Both the position numbers and the translations under genes were made by a program. The notes under the pieces are model-generated. The model was not told the DNA's origin. It saw only the letters and a list, made by a program, of their open reading frames with translations, and did not search any database. DNA of 64,000 nt. Origin: Trichoplusia ni. Its lineage: Eukaryota > Arthropoda > Insecta > Lepidoptera > Noctuidae. This document shows positions 45,271 through 58,298 of this stretch, in pieces; the stretch's first letter is position 1, and each line of letters opens with the position of its first letter. The stretch lies in assembly GCF_003590095.1 (NCBI RefSeq), contig NC_039501.1, forward strand, positions 620,001-684,000. Reading direction: 5' to 3'.

Positions 45271-45560
45271 CACTTAATGTGGTTATAGCTCGGCTAAGCT
45301 ATAACCACATAAGTGAATCGATCACAGGTTAAGCTGCGCTTGACGCGGTTGGTCCGAAGATGGGTGATCATCTTTGTCATAACGAGTTCCTCCGTGTTTC
45401 GGAAGGTATGTTAAATTATGGGTCCCGGCTGTTATTCCTATATCTTTGACAGTCGTTACAGGTAGTCAGAAGCTTGAAAAGTCTGACAACAAGTCTAACC
45501 AAGGGGTATCGTGTTGCCCAGATAACTGGGTTGCGGAGGTCAGATACCCTTTTCCTAAGC
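45271..45560 (+). repeat. copy of the ~350-bp repeat with a terminal hairpin
   Basis: An inverted repeat at 45271-45315 (CACTTAATGTGGTTATAGCT, short loop, AGCTATAACCACATAAGTG) precedes GATCACAGGTTAAGCTGCGC and the usual family order to GGGTTGCGGAGGTCAGATA, where it stops short. Confidence 0.75.
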
Positions 45561-45790
45561 TGTTTTGCTCAGATTCTGGTTTTACAAGGTTAAATAAATG
45601 TATGTAGTTTTTACACTATTTTTTGTGACATGTTGGGCGCCAATAAGAATTTATAAGGAAAAGGTATGGGAAATGATTTCTTCAATTACATCTTTAGCTC
45701 TGATTACCTAAAGCCAAAGATTATATTTGTATAAATAATGACATATTTTCAACAATCTTTATTAATTTCCTTATACACCGTGATTTTTTA

Positions 45791-46143
45791 GTCGTCTTAT
45801 AAAAGCAGCCCAGTTCATGTATCCAATGACTAGAACACGTTCATGATAAAAAATAGGTATTTATGAGATTTGAAAAAAAATTAAATGCAATTTTTATTCA
45901 ATATTATGATGCAATTCGTAGTTTTTTAGAAACACAGCTCTGTTGCGAGCGCGGTCCGAGCCTTGTAACAATGGTGAGGGGCGCGGGCGGCGGCGTTTTT
46001 ATCATTTTTAAGAGTATATTTCAGATTTTTCTTGTTTAATTTTTTTCGTACTTATTATCTTAAATGATGAAAAAATAAATAATCGCGCCTAGGGGTATTT
46101 TACGTCGGATACGTCATGAACTGGGCTGCTTTTGTAAGACGAC
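45791..46143. mobile_element. 353-bp MITE with ~33-bp terminal inverted repeats
   Basis: The left end GTCGTCTTATAAAAGCAGCC continues CAGTTCATGTATCC; the right end is its inverse, GGATACGTCATGAACTGGGC then TGCTTTTGTAAGACGAC, with few mismatches. The interior has a GC-rich core (GGGGCGCGGGCGGCGGCG). No coding frame. Non-autonomous DNA transposon; superfamily not determined. Confidence 0.8.
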
Positions 46144-47084
46144 GTAAATGATTGGCTACGTGACTTATTAATTACAATTGCTCTAATTAGCACAATTATC
46201 AGTGATTTAAATGTATAAGATAATGAGTATCACTCCCAGGTGTGAGACGCTCCCAATTTATATCATCCGTGTCGTATATACTTGTAAATTGTGATACTTG
46301 TGTTTTTGACTAATTATAATATTATGTTTAACTACTCGCTACAGTCAATTTCTATTATTGTGAAACATTAACAGATAAAATAATGTTATGTTGTGACGAA
46401 GATGGTTAATTATTTTTTATAAATTTAATTTGACGTAAAAAATATTAAAACGAGCTAAAATTAATCAAAGTTCTTCTCAATATACACCTCCTAAAATCAT
46501 TTTTTTCATTTCGACATAATTTGGGAAAAATAAATATTTTAAACAATGTTTCGAAAAAAAACCCGTTTCATGCGACTTAGCATATTAAACTACAGGAAAC
46601 AAATCAAATTGCAGACATATTTTTAAATATAATAGGTATGTATTAGGAAACACGATTTAAATAGATAAGTTATCAACAAAATGATCAGCGCATGAAACTG
46701 GATAAGAACAATACATGTTATGTTATTAGAAATAAGGTTTAATTCATTGGAATGTTTGTTTTTAACTTTCGGGTACGGAACTCTAAATATCGACCTAGTG
46801 ATTATCTTACCGAATCTAAAATTCGCAGGAAGTCAATCGCATTATCACCAGAACACCTGCGTTGCACCTGCAAAGTACTGACATGTTTATTTTGGTAAAA
46901 GATATCGTTAATAGGATTGCCTTACACCTGCTAGCTGAAATATGAATTCTACTGACAAATCTGGACCTACTTACTTGTAGCAGAATTTTGGGAAAAAACA
47001 AATCGCCCGTATTTTGAGAGGCCTACAGCTTAATCGCCCTCGCGCCTCACTTAAATTGGGTGCTAATCAAATTATCGACTGCAA

Positions 47085-47260
47085 GAACTACCAATATTTG
47101 TTAGAGCGGCAAAAAAAAAATACTTCATCTGTGAACATTTCAACTGTCAAGCTATGACTTTCATAAAATACAGTCTGATGACAGAAGACCGTAAGTCGCG
47201 ATGGGATTCCGACAGTAAAAACCTTCACTAATCGCAATGGATGACCATGCAAAATCAGCG
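47085..47260. repeat. repeat of the 'TTTAGGGTTCC' family, diverged
   Basis: TCATCTGTGAACATTTCAAC, TGTCAAGCTATGAC and CAGTCTGATGACAGAAGACC follow the order seen at 62155-62280 and, inverted, at 28120-28215. Confidence 0.5.
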
Positions 47261-47984
47261 CAAACTTCAGCGTCAAGTGAGCTCTCCATCACCTACCTTT
47301 ATATTACCTACTACTGATTAAGCCCACCACACAGCTCACCGCGCGAGCACCACGCGTCGAACCCCACACATCCACGCCACCCACTATCAGACCATTATCA
47401 CTTCCTGGCGTCTAGATCAGGTAGCTGTCTAGATTATTTTGTCTGATTGGTTATCGAATGCGTTTGATAACGGATTATGTGTTGTTATGCATTAAAGAAT
47501 ATTTGAAAGTGCATTTTGTTTTTTGTGTGCCCGGAGGGTACAAATTGAACCTAAAGTTTCAGCTGTCAGTATGACAGTATGTGCGGTAGTATGACTGGAT
47601 CTTATGAACTGTTATAACTAGATTGTTGATTGTTTTACAATTGATGTATTGCTGTTATCGATACAAAAGCAATTAATAAAAAAATAGTAAATTGACGATT
47701 GATGAAAGACTTGCAAATGTCTTTAGCCTTGTGTACGGAACTTCCAGTATAGCGAGTCCGACTCGTACTTGACTGGTTTTCATTTAGTCAACATGGAGAA
47801 TAATATATAATGGGTTATTTACGAAAGATTCAGATAAAAGTCTGTTGAAAATTCTCCGGGGTCACCTGTACACCTACAGGTTATGGTAAAAAAGAAGAAT
47901 TCGCTTGGAAATTCAAAAAAGGCCCGAAACACTGGGTGTTTTTTTTTATTTTTAAATACTTACACTATAATCTAACTAGACTTT

Positions 47985-48120
47985 TGTGTCATCTAGAAAT
48001 GAAAAACATTCAAAGTACATGCACGGGACTCGTGAATCTTCTGTCAATTGTTTGTCGTGAAGCCACGGGATGTCGCGAACAATGACCTATACCCACCACT
48101 CCTGCTATCCGCACAAACTC
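47985..48120 (-). mobile_element. tRNA-derived SINE copy, diverged
   Basis: ACATTCAAAGTACATGCACG, GCCACGGGATGTCGCGAACA and CACTCCTGCTATCCGCACAA in minus-strand order. Confidence 0.5.
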
Positions 48121-48208
48121 TAGACCGTTGCCGCCGTGGAAACAAGACAAGAAAACTTTCCGTATAGTACGCTATCTCTCTCCTATAGTAATCATATCAT
48201 TATATTAT

Positions 48209-48570
48209 TATTGGCCTAGTCTTTTCCCAACTATGTTGAGGTGGGCTTCCTGTCTAACCGGATTCAGCTAAGTACCAGTGTTTTACAAGGAGCGACTACC
48301 TATCTGACCTCCTCAACCCAGTTACCTGGGCAACACGATACCCTTTGGTTAAACTGGTTGACAGACTTTTCAAGCTTCTGACTACCTGTAACGACTGTCA
48401 AAGATGTATGAATAACAGCCGGGACCCACAATTTAACGTGCCTTCCGAAACACGGAATAACTCGTTATGACACAGATGGTCACCCATCTACTTACGAACC
48501 GCGTCAATTGTAGCTTAACCTGTGATCGATTTACTTATTCAGTAATAGCTTAGCCACGAACTCTACCTAG
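48209..48570 (-). repeat. ~350-bp interspersed repeat, near full-length reference copy
   Basis: Runs from TTGGCCTAGTCTTTTCCCAA to TAGCTTAGCCACGAACTC, including CCCAGTTACCTGGGCAACAC, CTACCTGTAACGACTGTCAA and CACAATTTAACGTGCCTTCC. No coding capacity. Six copies in the window. Confidence 0.85.
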
Positions 48571-48879
48571 TAATCATATCATAGAGTACACAATTCAACC
48601 TAGATAGAGAAAGTGGAAGTTCCCCTGTACAACATTTAATAATAAATGTCTGATAACCTCTAAGTGTCGGTCAAGGATCAGTTTAACATTAAACTTGAAT
48701 TGGGTTTAGTTACGTTAACCTCCGGTTAGTGTAACCGATCTTTATTCTAGTAACCGTATCTTTATTTTAACCTTGTTAGTTTACTGCGTGTTATTTTTGT
48801 TGATTTTCCTTGTAGAAATAAAATAGTTACATTCACTGCGAGCGGAAAACAAAAATAGCAGAGATTTTGTTTATGCTAC

Positions 48880-49090
48880 TTATATTATAAACCCAAAAGT
48901 TTGTGTGTATGGGTGTATGGATGTTTGTTCCTCTTGCACGCAAAAACCACTGAACGGATTTAGACGAAACTTGGTACACAGGTACTTTATTACCAGGATT
49001 AACACATAGGATAGTTTTATCCCGATTTGATATTCCCGTGGGAAAAATTCCGATTTGTAGCGGGCGGACCCGCGGGCAACAGCTAGTTAA
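48880..49090 (+). repeat. repeat ending GGGCAACAGCTAG
   Basis: AAACCACTGAACGGATTTAG, AACTTGGTACACAGGTACTT, CATAGGATAGTTTTATCCCG and GACCCGCGGGCAACAGCTAG. Confidence 0.65.
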
Positions 49091-49786
49091 TGATAAAGTA
49101 TCTAGCTTCAATTGAACCAAAATCATAAAAAGTATTCAAGAATACAATTTAAACCAAATGGGAATCCTACAAATATAAATATATGTCATCACCGCTGTAC
49201 TTGCAGCTAATTACTATCGTCAAATAGATAATTATCTGTTTGTTAGTCATTAATTAAAATTGTCTTATCTTGTGATTCAAGGTAGACGGCGACCTTCTAT
49301 TAGGTATATGTCTAGGGAAGTCTACAGTTTAAGGAAACGTGTGCTAGTTTGATTCCGGTAGAGTTATTTACTCTGCTAGATATCTTATAGACATAAGTAA
49401 ATCGGTCAAGAGCGATTCGAAATTGAGACGTTGATGGTTCCGTGCAAACAGGGGTAACGAATAACAAATGTGCCGAATGGGAAATTGGTCACCCATCTAA
49501 TTGACCTTTAACGTCGATTTTGATTTTCATGGTGCCAACAGAAATACTTCATTATTTTGTGCTTTAAACTATCTAGGTTTAGCAATTCATGAGATTCCGG
49601 ATGATGTCTGGCGACGGACATACTCACTAACAGCAAAACCTTAGTAATAGGCTTGCCTTTTTACCTTTTTACCTTTTACGTTACTGTACATTTGACGGCA
49701 CTAGAATTTGACCCTAAATTATATTGGGAATAGGAAAAGGTGAGGTTGTAATAGAAACAACCGATTTAAGAATATTTTTTTTTTTT

Positions 49787-49824
49787 TTACAAATACAAAT
49801 ACAAATACAAATAAATACAAATAC
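49787..49824. repeat. TACAAA-type microsatellite
   Basis: Five to six near-perfect hexamer units ACAAAT with one shortened unit, after a T-run. Confidence 0.8.
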
Positions 49825-50296
49825 GCATTCAGAATGATCCAAAATAGGAGAAGAGAGTGCGTTATCATACGAATTATAACTATCTTACCCGGCGGTCAAA
49901 ACAATATTAATTTAGCACAGAAAAATGTCTAACACACTTTCTCGATAAGACAATAACCTCACAAATAAGATAAATATCCTAAATATAGAAACCATAAGCA
50001 CAAATGTATTAATAAACACATTTTATTGACAGACAAAACTATGCCAACGCGAGATAATAGTTTAAAAGTTCAAATTCATAAACAAGTGAAAATAACAAAA
50101 TAATTGCGGATTTAATTAAGATGCTTGTTTTTCTTGATGTTTACCTGATAATGAGTGTGAATGACTAATATGAAATTATACTAAAACTTGTGCAAGACTT
50201 ATGACTCGTAATTGAAACTATTTATATATGTTGCAAATTTAACGCGACAATTACATCGCTGTAAAAAAATATTTTCAACTAACCAAAAATGTTTTT

Positions 50297-50840
50297 TTAC
50301 TGCGGTATGAGCGACGACAGTTCATCATCTCGGCCTATTGCCGTCCACTGCTGAACGTAGGCCTCCCCCAAAGAGCGCCAACCATCCCGGTCCTGGGCAA
50401 CCCGCATCCATCCGCTGCCAGCCACCTTCTTCAAATCATCGGTCCACCGTGCCGCAGGGCGTCCTACACTGCGTTTGCCTAAACGTGGTCTCCACTCCAA
50501 CACGTGTCTGCTCCATCGACCGTCTGTCCGTCTGCAGACATGGCCGGCCCATTTCCACTTCAGCGTGCTGATTCTGCGAGCAATATCGGTAACTTTGGTT
50601 CTCTGGCGAATGCCTTCGTTACGAATTTTATCCACCAGAGATACCCCGAGCATCGCTCTTTCCATCGCACGCTGAGCAACCTTGAATTTATGGACCAGGC
50701 CCACGGTGAGTGTCCACGTTTCAGCTCTATACGTCATTACGGGTAGGGCGCACTTGTTAAAGACCCTGGTCTTAAGGGATTGTGGGATCGACGATTCAAA
50801 GATATGACGCAGCTTCCCGAATGCTGCGACGACAGTTATA
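50297..50840 (-). mobile_element. RTE-type non-LTR retrotransposon, 5'-truncated, C-terminal reverse transcriptase region
   Basis: The minus-strand frame at 50297-50737 (146 codons) reads TYRAETWTLTVGLVHKFKVA, RAMLGVSLVDKIRNEGIRQ, KWKWAGHVCRRTDGRWSR, VGRPAARWTDDLKKVAGSGW and QDRDGWRSLGEAYVQQWTA. This is the standard C-terminal stretch of RTE-clade endonuclease/reverse transcriptase polyproteins. The 3' end (CCACTGCTGAACGTAGGCC) matches other fragments in the window. Upstream polymerase core and endonuclease domain are absent, so the copy is dead on arrival. The frame is open over this piece, so it is a fairly young insertion. Confidence 0.85.
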
Positions 50841-51115
50841 TTCGTTTAATAAGTTACGTAACAGCTCTCACAGCTTCACGAATGCCGCGGTAGATAACAT
50901 TAAGGCAAATAAATGTTTGATTGAAAAACAAGTTTAAAATTTCATGAAAGAAGTGCAATGTTTATCTGTTATTAATTAAAAACAAGAAAGAAATAAAGAA
51001 TTCTTCAAATTTCTGTTGCTAAATTACTTCAACAGAATAACTTTCAATAAAACTGGTCAGTTTATCAATCTTTTTTAGAATTCTGTACCTAAATCTAACC
51101 CAATTATTATTTTGG

Positions 51116-52115
51116 NNNNNNNNNNNNNNNNNNNNNNNNNNNNNNNNNNNNNNNNNNNNNNNNNNNNNNNNNNNNNNNNNNNNNNNNNNNNNNNNNNNNN
51201 NNNNNNNNNNNNNNNNNNNNNNNNNNNNNNNNNNNNNNNNNNNNNNNNNNNNNNNNNNNNNNNNNNNNNNNNNNNNNNNNNNNNNNNNNNNNNNNNNNNN
51301 NNNNNNNNNNNNNNNNNNNNNNNNNNNNNNNNNNNNNNNNNNNNNNNNNNNNNNNNNNNNNNNNNNNNNNNNNNNNNNNNNNNNNNNNNNNNNNNNNNNN
51401 NNNNNNNNNNNNNNNNNNNNNNNNNNNNNNNNNNNNNNNNNNNNNNNNNNNNNNNNNNNNNNNNNNNNNNNNNNNNNNNNNNNNNNNNNNNNNNNNNNNN
51501 NNNNNNNNNNNNNNNNNNNNNNNNNNNNNNNNNNNNNNNNNNNNNNNNNNNNNNNNNNNNNNNNNNNNNNNNNNNNNNNNNNNNNNNNNNNNNNNNNNNN
51601 NNNNNNNNNNNNNNNNNNNNNNNNNNNNNNNNNNNNNNNNNNNNNNNNNNNNNNNNNNNNNNNNNNNNNNNNNNNNNNNNNNNNNNNNNNNNNNNNNNNN
51701 NNNNNNNNNNNNNNNNNNNNNNNNNNNNNNNNNNNNNNNNNNNNNNNNNNNNNNNNNNNNNNNNNNNNNNNNNNNNNNNNNNNNNNNNNNNNNNNNNNNN
51801 NNNNNNNNNNNNNNNNNNNNNNNNNNNNNNNNNNNNNNNNNNNNNNNNNNNNNNNNNNNNNNNNNNNNNNNNNNNNNNNNNNNNNNNNNNNNNNNNNNNN
51901 NNNNNNNNNNNNNNNNNNNNNNNNNNNNNNNNNNNNNNNNNNNNNNNNNNNNNNNNNNNNNNNNNNNNNNNNNNNNNNNNNNNNNNNNNNNNNNNNNNNN
52001 NNNNNNNNNNNNNNNNNNNNNNNNNNNNNNNNNNNNNNNNNNNNNNNNNNNNNNNNNNNNNNNNNNNNNNNNNNNNNNNNNNNNNNNNNNNNNNNNNNNN
52101 NNNNNNNNNNNNNNN
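51116..52115. other. assembly gap, 1000 N
   Basis: Exactly 1000 undetermined bases. The round number suggests a placeholder; the flanking element at 52116 is cut by it. Confidence 0.99.
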
Positions 52116-52735
52116 ATGCCGCATTTATATCACAAAAGAAATGCATTCGCGCGATGTGTCAATTAGATAAATATGATAGTTGTAAATCTTATTTCCAGTC
52201 ACTGAGAGTTCTTACATTGCCATGCTTGTATATTTTTGAAGTCATTGTATTTGTAAAAAATAATTTAAATTCATATGAAACACTGCGTAGTAATCGACAT
52301 AGTCATAAAATAAAAGTACAACCTAGTAGAACCACTCTTTTAAATAAAAGCCTATTTTGCATGGCACCAAAATTGTATAATAAACTCCCCAATTCCATTG
52401 TGAAAATTGATACTATTGATAAATTTAAAAAAAGACTCAAAGAATTTCTTATTAGTAAATGCTACTATGATATTAGAGAATATTTAGAGGATAAGTTTTG
52501 ACATTTGTTATTTTGCATTGTTATTGTTTTAGTTATATGTATTTGTCTTTAGAATTTGTATTTTATAGTTACTTTTGAACTTATTATTTTGTATTTTAAT
52601 ATTTAATATTTTGCATGCCTAATGGCGGAATATGTTATAGAACTATTTTAAACCTTAACATCTTTATTATGTACACATATTCGTAAAATAAATTATTTGA
52701 TTTGATTTGATTTGATTTGATTTCTAATCTCTCCC
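52116..52735 (+). mobile_element. non-LTR retrotransposon 3' end (reverse transcriptase C-terminus)
   Basis: The frame to 52501 (about 115 codons) includes LRVLTLPCLYIFEVIVFVKN, HSHKIKVQPSRTTLLNK, MAPKLYNKLPNSIVKI and KFKKRLKEFLISK, typical of the C-terminal tail of Jockey/CR1-type reverse transcriptase proteins. It is followed by 3' UTR and five TTGAT-type units at 52707-52731, a usual 3' microsatellite tail. The polymerase part would lie in the assembly gap. Confidence 0.75.
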
Positions 52736-52920
52736 TATGCATAAAATTATATAACTCAGATATCCGGTTTTAAGTTCCTGGTTTTTAATAGCATTCTTCG
52801 TAAAACTTGTCTGGAACTAGATTCTTTAGACCACAGCCATTTAAAGCAAACGTGTAAAGCAAAGTGTTAAAAAAATTTAATTTATAAACAATCATTTTTT
52901 TATCGACAGCTGTTTATATC

Positions 52921-53158
52921 TATACTCTATACTTTACTAGTCTGTTTGAACGCGCTAATCTCAGGAACTACTGGTCCAAATTGAAAAAATCTTTTTGTGT
53001 TGAATAGACCATTAATCGAGGAAGGTTATAGGCTATATACCATCACGCTGCGACTAATAGGAGCGAAGTTACAATGGAAAATGTGGAAAAAACAGGGCAG
53101 GTATAAATCATAACTTACATCTTCTAACCACGCGGACGAAGTCGCGGGCAACAGCTAG
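52921..53158 (+). repeat. repeat ending GGGCAACAGCTAG
   Basis: GTTTGAACGCGCTAATCTCA, GGAACTACTGGTCC, TGAATAGACCATTAATCGAG, CACGCTGCGACTAATAGGAG and GTCGCGGGCAACAGCTAG; closely matched by 59058-59253. Confidence 0.75.
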
Positions 53159-56100
53159 GTATGCTATATATGCTTCTAGATGATAAAACTGAAATAATAC
53201 AGTTTTAACTTTGTCTCAAACATATTTTATCGCATAAATTATTTGTCAAAAATTCACGTGTTTCTTTTGACGTTTATTTACATATTGCCCTAAAACAAAA
53301 ATAACTAAATTACACCAATATATAACACTTACTTCAAAGTTGAAATGCATTTTTTATTCTAGTAGAATATTTTCACCCGGTGTGACAACCCTAGCGCTTA
53401 TTAGTGCTACTTTAACAAGAAAGATGCGGTTAAATAGGGATGCTACGTAAACATATTAAATAATATTTCCTTGTTATTTTTTCTTGAGATTTATTTGGGA
53501 ATTAAGATGTTATATTTTATGATTGATTGTTATAAGGGTAGAATAATGGTTTTAATTAGATGTGGAGTAATATTGCTCAAGATTATAGTATTATTATAGT
53601 TGGATTAAATGAAGTATTTCTTCTAATTACATGTACTACGTAATTATATCCTATTATTTAGGTCAAACGACTTACCAGTAGTTTTAAATGAATGTGAGTT
53701 TGTTTATTACCGTTTTTACAGCCCGAAAGGCCTATTATTTCTTTAGTTAGCTTTCTTTAGGCCAGCCGTGTTTCTCGAGACAAAATTGAGTATATTGATA
53801 AAAACAATATTTAACAAAGTAAGAAAAAATTTTTTTTTGCTTACCTCACGTGGTCACTTTTTTATATTTTACATAATTAAGTAATCTTCCTTAATTTATT
53901 TCTTATAAATATCCAAACTTTTCCTTACTATAAAATACTAAATAAATATAAACTTGCCACCTGTAATTCAATTACTACCATTAACTCCCAATTACTACCA
54001 TGCCCCAACAAAACTCACACGTCACAAACAATTTATATTAATAATCCTTCAACTTGTTTATCAGTGTTATTTCGGCAGCCTCCCGCGGTCCATACTCTCC
54101 TCCCGGCGTGATCTTTGCGGGAGATCTCTGCCCCAATTCGTATGACCCCATTGACATTCCGTATGTTGGATGAATTTAACATTTATCATCGAATTTCATG
54201 TTATGTTGGAAGCTGGTGTTGTGTGAGGAATTATTATGCAACGTTTTTTTATTGGGTATTTAAGTTCTTCAATACGTATCCGTAACGCTCAATGTGTTTA
54301 TAAAACATGGGTTTCTTATTTTATTCATATTTTTGCCTTTAATATCAATACATTATTTTCATCATTTCATCAAGAATTAAAAAAATGCTTTTTAACCCGG
54401 CGCAATCTGTGATTGCTTCGCCGAACATAGAAAAATATATATTTGACAAGTATTAGCAACATACTGTATTAATATTGATAGAACTTGACATAGAATAAGT
54501 TTGATTCCCAAAAAAGTAATCGTCCATGTTTTACCCCAACAACGGAGCTACAACCAAGTACAATAATTTTTTTTTAAGAAATGAACCAAATGTCCTTTTA
54601 CCGCAAATAAACGTCACACCAGATATGCCAGGAAACCCACAGAAATTCGTTACAAGTAGAGAATATCGCAACTTTAGTATTTAGCTCCCAGAAGGAAGTT
54701 TAAACTCAATTACGGTGACATCCTGGGACATATTGATTTTTTTCTAAGTGCTCCAACATGGGTTGGGAGGTTGTGGCGTTTTTCCGTATCAGGGGAAAGC
54801 GACGTGTTTGCAATTGCGAGCGAAAAATGCACAATAATTACAATTAAATTTCTAATTTGTTTAAGAATACGAATTATTTAAATAGCTTTAATTGTGAAAA
54901 CACTAAAATATTTTTAATATTTTTTTTCTTCGGCTACAAACATAACGTAAAATAACCTACTGATTGTATTGACGCTAATTAATTATTCTCTTTCTGGTAA
55001 AAAGCTAAGTAATACCAATTGTTAGCGAAAAATGCACAATAATTGCAATGAAATTTTAATTTTGTTGGAGGATAAGAAGTACTTTACCAGATCAGAACAG
55101 CTATCATTATAATTAAAAAAAAATCTTCAGCTAGAACCAACTACCTTTGTATTCTCGTTAATTTAACGACCTTTGAGTACTTGTACAGAACCCAAAGAAC
55201 ATTCCTATTTAAGTCAAAGAATTTAAGTTTATCTCTACCCTTAAAACGTATAAACCCATCCTACAACTTAAAACCATTGCCTAGTCCGTCCATACAAGCG
55301 TTCATCACCTTACAAACCCATGGAGGATAGTACCACACGTTGTGGTAAACCCCATCAGGTATCGGTCATGTGTTCAATATTGTATAAAGAGCCTTTCCTA
55401 ATTGTTTTGTAGATATCCTTAATGTTTTTAGGGTAAAGAATTTTAAGTGAACATTTGAGGAATGGGCTTCTTAGCGTTGTAGTGAAGTGATTATTTTTTG
55501 TTGTGGTTAGGTGATTTGATTTGTATGAAAAAGGTACAAGTTCAAATGTATTTTAAGTTTCGTACCGACAGGGTAAAACAGAAACCTGTAACTGAGGCTT
55601 CGTTTTCCGTTGTTCGTCACTAAGTTGTGTCTACTGAAGCGTCATAACTAGATTGTTGAAATTGTCACAAATCATATAAGCTATAATCGCTCCAACAACC
55701 AATACAGACCTAGGTTAAGCGTAACTGATTGGCTAACTCCAGAATCTGTAAACATTTTAGTCTCCAATCTAAAAACTCATTTACTTACGTTTCATACATA
55801 ATATTATTTTTTAAATACGACCGACTTCAAATAAAAACTACCGAGTCAAACTTGACAAATTTTCGCGTTAAACAAAAAAAGGATCAAAATCGGTTCATCC
55901 AGTCCGAAGCTCTTGGATAACAAACATAACCCTTTTTAAAGTCGGTTAAAAGAAATTCAATACTGGTATTATTCACTATTAAACTATGATAGAACTATTT
56001 AATTAGCCAATCACAGTCGCTCGATCGATCAAACTAACAAAGTTAACATAAAACATGAACTTAATACGAGAACTTTGCAGATTGGAAGTTGGTATTATAA

Positions 56101-58066
56101 ACTAAGTTTCACTTTATTAATTAAGTTCTAGTGGTGGTATCGATTGGTTTTGTTGAGGTGTGATCTGGTTTACCGACTGAGAAAAAGGAGGGTTTTATTG
56201 TTAGATATAGTTTGAGAGTTAGATCTTGAAGTATAGCTATTTCAGTGACGTGACAGTTATTATGATACTAAAACGTTAGTTCCAAGGGCTTTTTTTCAGT
56301 TTATTTTTGAGGTTTTTTATCCATAGAGTAAAACGGGCCAAATGCAAAAAAGGACTCGCAACACTGGGGGTCCATAATGTAAATAGGCTATAGAAAAAAC
56401 CAATTTGAAACTAAAATGACTAATCGAATTTATGACCTTAACAATCGAATTTATGAGCTTAACCTCGATTTATTTTCAGTATTTTATGGTACAGCGGCAA
56501 CAGCAAAACATCACCTTATAAAATAGTCAGACCTAAAATTTGCTAAACGTCTTCATCGAAGAAAATCAAAATAAAAAACATAACTACACTACTCAAAGTA
56601 ACTATTCAGACTCGAAACTATCCAAAAATACTCATACAAAAGCTTATCAAAACAACATCATGAATCAATAAACATAACAAATAAAACTCTATAAAAATCA
56701 AACGAAACATATTTCTACCTACACCCCTGCTCGCACCCTAAAGTTAAAAGCATCCAAGTCAAAACATATGAACGTATAAGACTGTCATATCGTCATTATC
56801 CCGGCTCAAGGGAATATTCTCGAATCCAAGATGGCCGCTCGATCAATGACACAGCGACGATACAGGCTGTATATTTATCATTCGTTCGCTCGCTCCTAAT
56901 TCCTGTATTAATGTTACACCCTGTAGCTAAACAGTGAGCGATAGATGTCCCCTACTCTTTGTTGTTATCTAAGTTATGTCACCATTTCTTATTTGTGAGA
57001 TTCAATGAAATAGTTTTTCTTTTTAGCAATTTTTGGTATTCACGTATAAAATTTAAAAGGTGATTTTGCTGATATAATTTTCTTAACGCCATGGCAAATG
57101 CCAGTGCCATGTAATAAAGGTACAAGAAAAAACTGTTCGGTAGCTTTTTTCTTTCAAAAACAAATGTGTTTTCATGAGCATTTTACGAAAGTTAGTTAAA
57201 TACCAGTCACTAAAAATCTGTATTTTAGTTAAAACATATTTTAATTTACTTGTAATTCGAATTACTTAACGCACATAGCGACAGATTAGTAACTTTAAAG
57301 ATCATATCATTTTTTTCAAACAAAAACCTTAATTTCTGAATGAAATTCAAAACTCAGGAAGAAATTAAGATCTCAGGTCAATAATATTACACTTTCTTAA
57401 GATTTAGTGTAACTTGAGGCGAAGACAATGAACTCTTCCCGTGAGAATGAGTGCAATTTGACAATGTAGCAATAAAATCACTAGAAACCTACTACCGTGA
57501 CTCAATGTAAGACTATTGAAATTGTTGAAGAGAGATAGCGCTCTACGTGTTGCAACGTCCCATCTCTCTTGCACAGTAGCAATAAAATTATTTTTAAAAG
57601 AAGCAAAGTTTTTTTTTAATGTTCCGTTTTACTACTGACTACTAGTTACACTATTAGTGTCGTTTAATACTGTGAGAAGAGGTGATTCATTTGTTAAATT
57701 ATATTATGATGAAATTTTAGAATATGAATTTGCATGGGAAACGGAAATGATTCAGTTTTTACGAAAATCTTATAGCTCGGAAATCAATTGTAATTTGGGT
57801 TTTTGACTTTCGTGTCAGAACTACAATATTTTTCCACAACAGATCTGACTGATGACCGTTTTAACGATACCTTATACAAAAAAAAAAATTGATGGTCGGT
57901 TTTTCAAAATGTACGGTGGACTAAAACACACCAACATAGTCACACCATAATCATATTACTAATCTCATGAACTCACATTTCACAAAATTAACACATGGAT
58001 GCTGCATAGGTCCCAAAAACAATGTGTATACAGTACCAATTCGAGTAAAATAGATATATGTATGGA

Positions 58067-58298
58067 GGGTGATTCTCCGGAAAAAAGTAAAACAAGTTAA
58101 AAACGTCATTATCCTCACCACACTTTTGATACTGCAGATTGATGTATTCTATATTATTTTTATCCAAGTTCGTAAAGTACTCAGGCTATTAAAAGATGAC
58201 TTAAAATTTTAAAAAAATATAGTACTACAGTTACTTAGACCAGTTGGTGAGGATAATGACGACGTTAACTTGTGTTATTTTTTTCTGGAGAATCACCC
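58067..58298. mobile_element. 232-bp MITE with ~50-bp terminal inverted repeats
   Basis: Left GGGTGATTCTCCGGAAAAAA ... ACGTCATTATCCTCACC; right GGTGAGGATAATGACGACGT ... TTTCTGGAGAATCACCC. The two arms pair almost throughout, interior about 130 bp, no coding frame. Long arms relative to length make a fold-back structure. Confidence 0.85.

Larger units (their letters stand above)
34320..51115. other. intergenic DNA, repeat mosaic
   Basis: Apart from the elements listed I see no exon with paired splice sites, no conserved frame and no RNA gene. Possible unrecognised non-coding transcripts cannot be excluded. A minor GC-richer stretch at 47330-47400 has no coding frame. Confidence 0.5.

Noticed and set aside
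51019..52170. Three long open frames of 349-375 codons
   Set aside because: They consist of undetermined bases from the 1000-N gap; no evidence of coding.
52707..52731. Independent microsatellite
   Set aside because: The TTGAT units are the 3' tail of the adjacent retrotransposon rather than a separate feature.
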